Of a DNA stretch of 64,000 nt, positions 62,588-64,000 are shown in pieces; position 1 is the stretch's first letter, and each line of letters opens with the position of its first letter. The notes below the pieces were generated by a model, which saw only the letters and a list, made by a program, of their open reading frames with translations, was not told the DNA's origin and searched no databases. Source of the stretch: Planoprotostelium fungivorum (taxonomy: Eukaryota; Evosea; Variosea; Cavosteliida; Cavosteliaceae); contig MDYQ01000003.1 of the NCBI GenBank assembly GCA_003024175.1, forward strand, positions 273,962 through 337,961, in the 5' to 3' direction. The translations under genes and the position numbers were made by a program.

Positions 62588-63063
62588 AGAGAGGGATCAA
62601 GGGTGTTGAGTTTGCAATTGTCGAGATGAAGAGGGGACGGCCCATTTGTAAGATTTGAACCTGGATGAATAGATTGTAATGTCTTAAAGGCTACTTCGTC
62701 GACGCCTCTAAACTCGTGACTCTTTAAGATGGGTCTGACGACTTGATTCGTGCTCGATGGGCGATCCGTCCTCAACTGAGGCAAAGTTGGCGAGGAACCT
62801 CCATCAATTGAAGATGGTGTGAGTATGGTGTTGCATCTTCCATAGGATGGTGAATTCCCCTCTTGTGAAGAAGATGAACAGGACAAAAGCGGCGTTGAGG
62901 AAGGATCTTCCACAGAGTAATCTCCGATCTGGTGTTCGTTCCTCAAATGACTGAGGAGATACCTTCTCAACACTTGCTCAAGGGATCGACTGAAATGAGA
63001 CTCCTGACGAGCTGATGTTTTATTTGTTAATCTCCTCGGTTGTCTCTCTATTTTGGGCATCAT
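62494..63063 (-). CDS. Uncertain Ser/Pro-rich open frame, possibly part of a spliced gene up to about 63330
   Basis: An uninterrupted frame of about 190 codons (MPKIERQPRRLTNKTSARQE, then FSRSLEQVLRRYLLSHLRNE) runs antisense and overlaps the last 94 bp of the kinase gene. Upstream on the same strand (63097-63340) a frame with FVRPRLWAVGAIYIWIAPD could be a membrane-associated exon joined by an intron, but I cannot connect them without ambiguity. No family is recognised. It may be a real gene of about 250 residues or partly chance. Confidence 0.3.
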   Translation of the reverse strand: MMPKIERQPRRLTNKTSARQESHFSRSLEQVLRRYLLSHLRNEHQIGDYSVEDPSSTPLLSCSSSSQEGNSPSYGRCNTILTPSSIDGGSSPTLPQLRTDRPSSTNQVVRPILKSHEFRGVDEVAFKTLQSIHPGSNLTNGPSPLHLDNCKLNTLDPSLQRMTDCLLGDSAELLLCEIGLSVGESSILI

Positions 63064-63525
63064 CGGATCGTCTGAGAGGGTATAACTGTCTCCTTCTTAG
63101 CTTCGTCTGAATTTAGACGTCCACAAGCTAGTGCACTGTTGATGCGATCTGACCTGATGTAACACTTTTGGTCCCAACAACTCCAAGATAGATACATCAG
63201 GAGCAATCCATATATATATCGCTCCCACAGCCCACAGACGGGGACGCACAAAATCTTCGATGCGGAAATTCCACACGAAACACATTTATACTCCACAACG
63301 AAAGAAAAGCCCAGACGATGGCTGGATTTGTCTGGTCATACATCAAACACAGACAGCTACATGGTGTGCGGGACCCTGAGGTGTCAACTGTGACAGGATA
63401 AGGTTTTTATACAGCGTGACCGGAAGCCCAGCACGTGACTGAAACCCTGCCGAGCCGAAACACCATTCGAAAAGAAACAGACCAACGAACAACACGCGAA
63501 CAACGACCAACTACTCAACGACACG

Positions 63526-64000
63526 ATGAAACAAGCGATCGCTCTGCTGTTTCTCTCTCTCTCGGCCACTTCTGTGTGGGCCGGCACGTGCCAGACGGGC
63601 TACTCTTGGTGCTCTGGAGTCAACAAGTGCTACGATCCTTCGCAGTACAGCTGCAATGCCGTCGGATCATTATTGCCCTTGAACAACGCCGTCGGTTCGG
63701 TGTTAACCAACGCCGCCGGTATCGTCTTACCCTTGACCAACGCTGCCAACGCTGCCACTTCAGTGGTGACCAACGTCGCCGGTGCTGCCTTGCCCCTGAC
63801 CAACGCCGTCAACGCTGCCACTTCCATCTTACCCTTGACCAACGCTGCCAACGCTGCCACCTCAGTGGTGACCAACGTCGTCGGTGCCGTGTTACCCTTG
63901 ACCAACGCTGCCAACGCTGCCACCTCAGTGGTGACTAACGCCGCCGGTGCCGTCTTGCCCTTGACCAACGCTGCCACTTCCATCTTACCCTTGACCAACG
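63526..64000 (+). CDS. Secreted Ala/Thr/Asn repeat protein, truncated by window edge
   Basis: ATG at 63526 opens a signal peptide (MKQAIALLFLSLSATSVWA) followed by a small cysteine module, CQTGYSWCSGVNKCYDPSQY then SC, with four or more Cys in about 25 residues. From about 63660 the protein is made of near-perfect repeats of about 20 residues, alternating LPLTNAANAATSVV and TNVAGAV, encoded by about 60-bp DNA repeats that continue past base 64000. No introns are seen in this part. The layout of a secreted adhesive, matrix or wall protein is suggested; the cysteine module may bind carbohydrate. The C-terminus is not visible. Confidence 0.75.
   Translation, partial: MKQAIALLFLSLSATSVWAGTCQTGYSWCSGVNKCYDPSQYSCNAVGSLLPLNNAVGSVLTNAAGIVLPLTNAANAATSVVTNVAGAALPLTNAVNAATSILPLTNAANAATSVVTNVVGAVLPLTNAANAATSVVTNAAGAVLPLTNAATSILPLTN
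63660..64000 (+). repeat. About 60-bp coding minisatellite at the window edge
   Basis: Units such as TTACCCTTGACCAACGCTGC recur with small changes at roughly 63673, 63730, 63790, 63829, 63890 and 63955. Codon choice is uniform between units, consistent with recent expansion by unequal exchange. Confidence 0.85.

Noticed and set aside
63630-63998. Minus-strand repeat frame (MVKGKMEVAALVKGKTAPAA)
   Set aside because: It is the reverse reading of the plus-strand signal-peptide-bearing repeat protein; repeats commonly keep several frames open.

Overview
This is nuclear DNA of a free-living unicellular eukaryote. Genes are densely packed on both strands and interrupted about every 100-300 bp by very short introns (mostly 35-60 nt, donor GTGAG, acceptor CAG). 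Intergenic gaps are often under 300 bp. The gene set is typical of a flagellate-ancestry, phagotrophic protist: an ARMC2-like protein, RasGEF, RhoGAP and CRIB-kinase signalling, a GPCR fused to a PIP kinase, and secreted lytic enzymes with WSC and chitin-binding modules. The GPCR-PIP kinase fusion is known from dictyostelid amoebae and oomycetes. Together with the intron style this makes an amoebozoan, possibly a protosteloid amoeba, the best guess; that assignment is inference. Exon joins were made by hand from splice signals and family knowledge, so gene spans are better supported than individual exon edges.

Layout. 0-4.1 kb: 3' part of a GBF1-type Arf GEF, a SARAF-like ER protein, a DUF4385 protein. 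4.1-8.7 kb: an IS630/Tc1-type transposase, a tandem duplication carrying a small gene and its decayed copy, then 1.7 kb of CpG-poor non-coding DNA. 8.7-21 kb: UPL3/TRIP12-type HECT ligase, CH-RhoGAP-coiled-coil protein, a haem peroxidase ending in SKL, an ARMC2-like protein. 21-29 kb: GPCR-PIP kinase, a short inverted-repeat element, a possible CG-1-like protein, a universal stress protein, an MCMDC2-like protein. 29-39 kb: a chitinase with hevein and GH18 domains, a membrane-anchored RasGEF, a secreted CAP-WSC-WSC-papain-trefoil protein. 39-45 kb: TSEN54-like subunit, an unknown membrane protein, a CaaX protein, TRAPPC13, an RFESD-type Rieske protein. 45-51 kb: a CBM48 coiled-coil tail-anchored protein with intron-containing internal repeats. 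51-60 kb: calponin-type CH protein, RPN10, LAMTOR3, MCM9. 60-64 kb: CRIB plus STE20-type kinase, an uncertain gene, and the start of a secreted repeat protein cut by the window edge.

The genes are mostly unrelated housekeeping functions, as expected for eukaryotic gene order. Thematic overlaps are membrane traffic (GBF1, TRAPPC13), small-GTPase signalling (RhoGAP, RasGEF, CRIB kinase, LAMTOR3), MCM-family genome maintenance (MCMDC2, MCM9) and secreted digestion or wall chemistry (chitinase, CAP-WSC-papain protein, terminal repeat protein). The most unusual items are the glycogen-binding tail-anchored coiled-coil protein, the five-module secreted protease, and the GPCR-PIP kinase.
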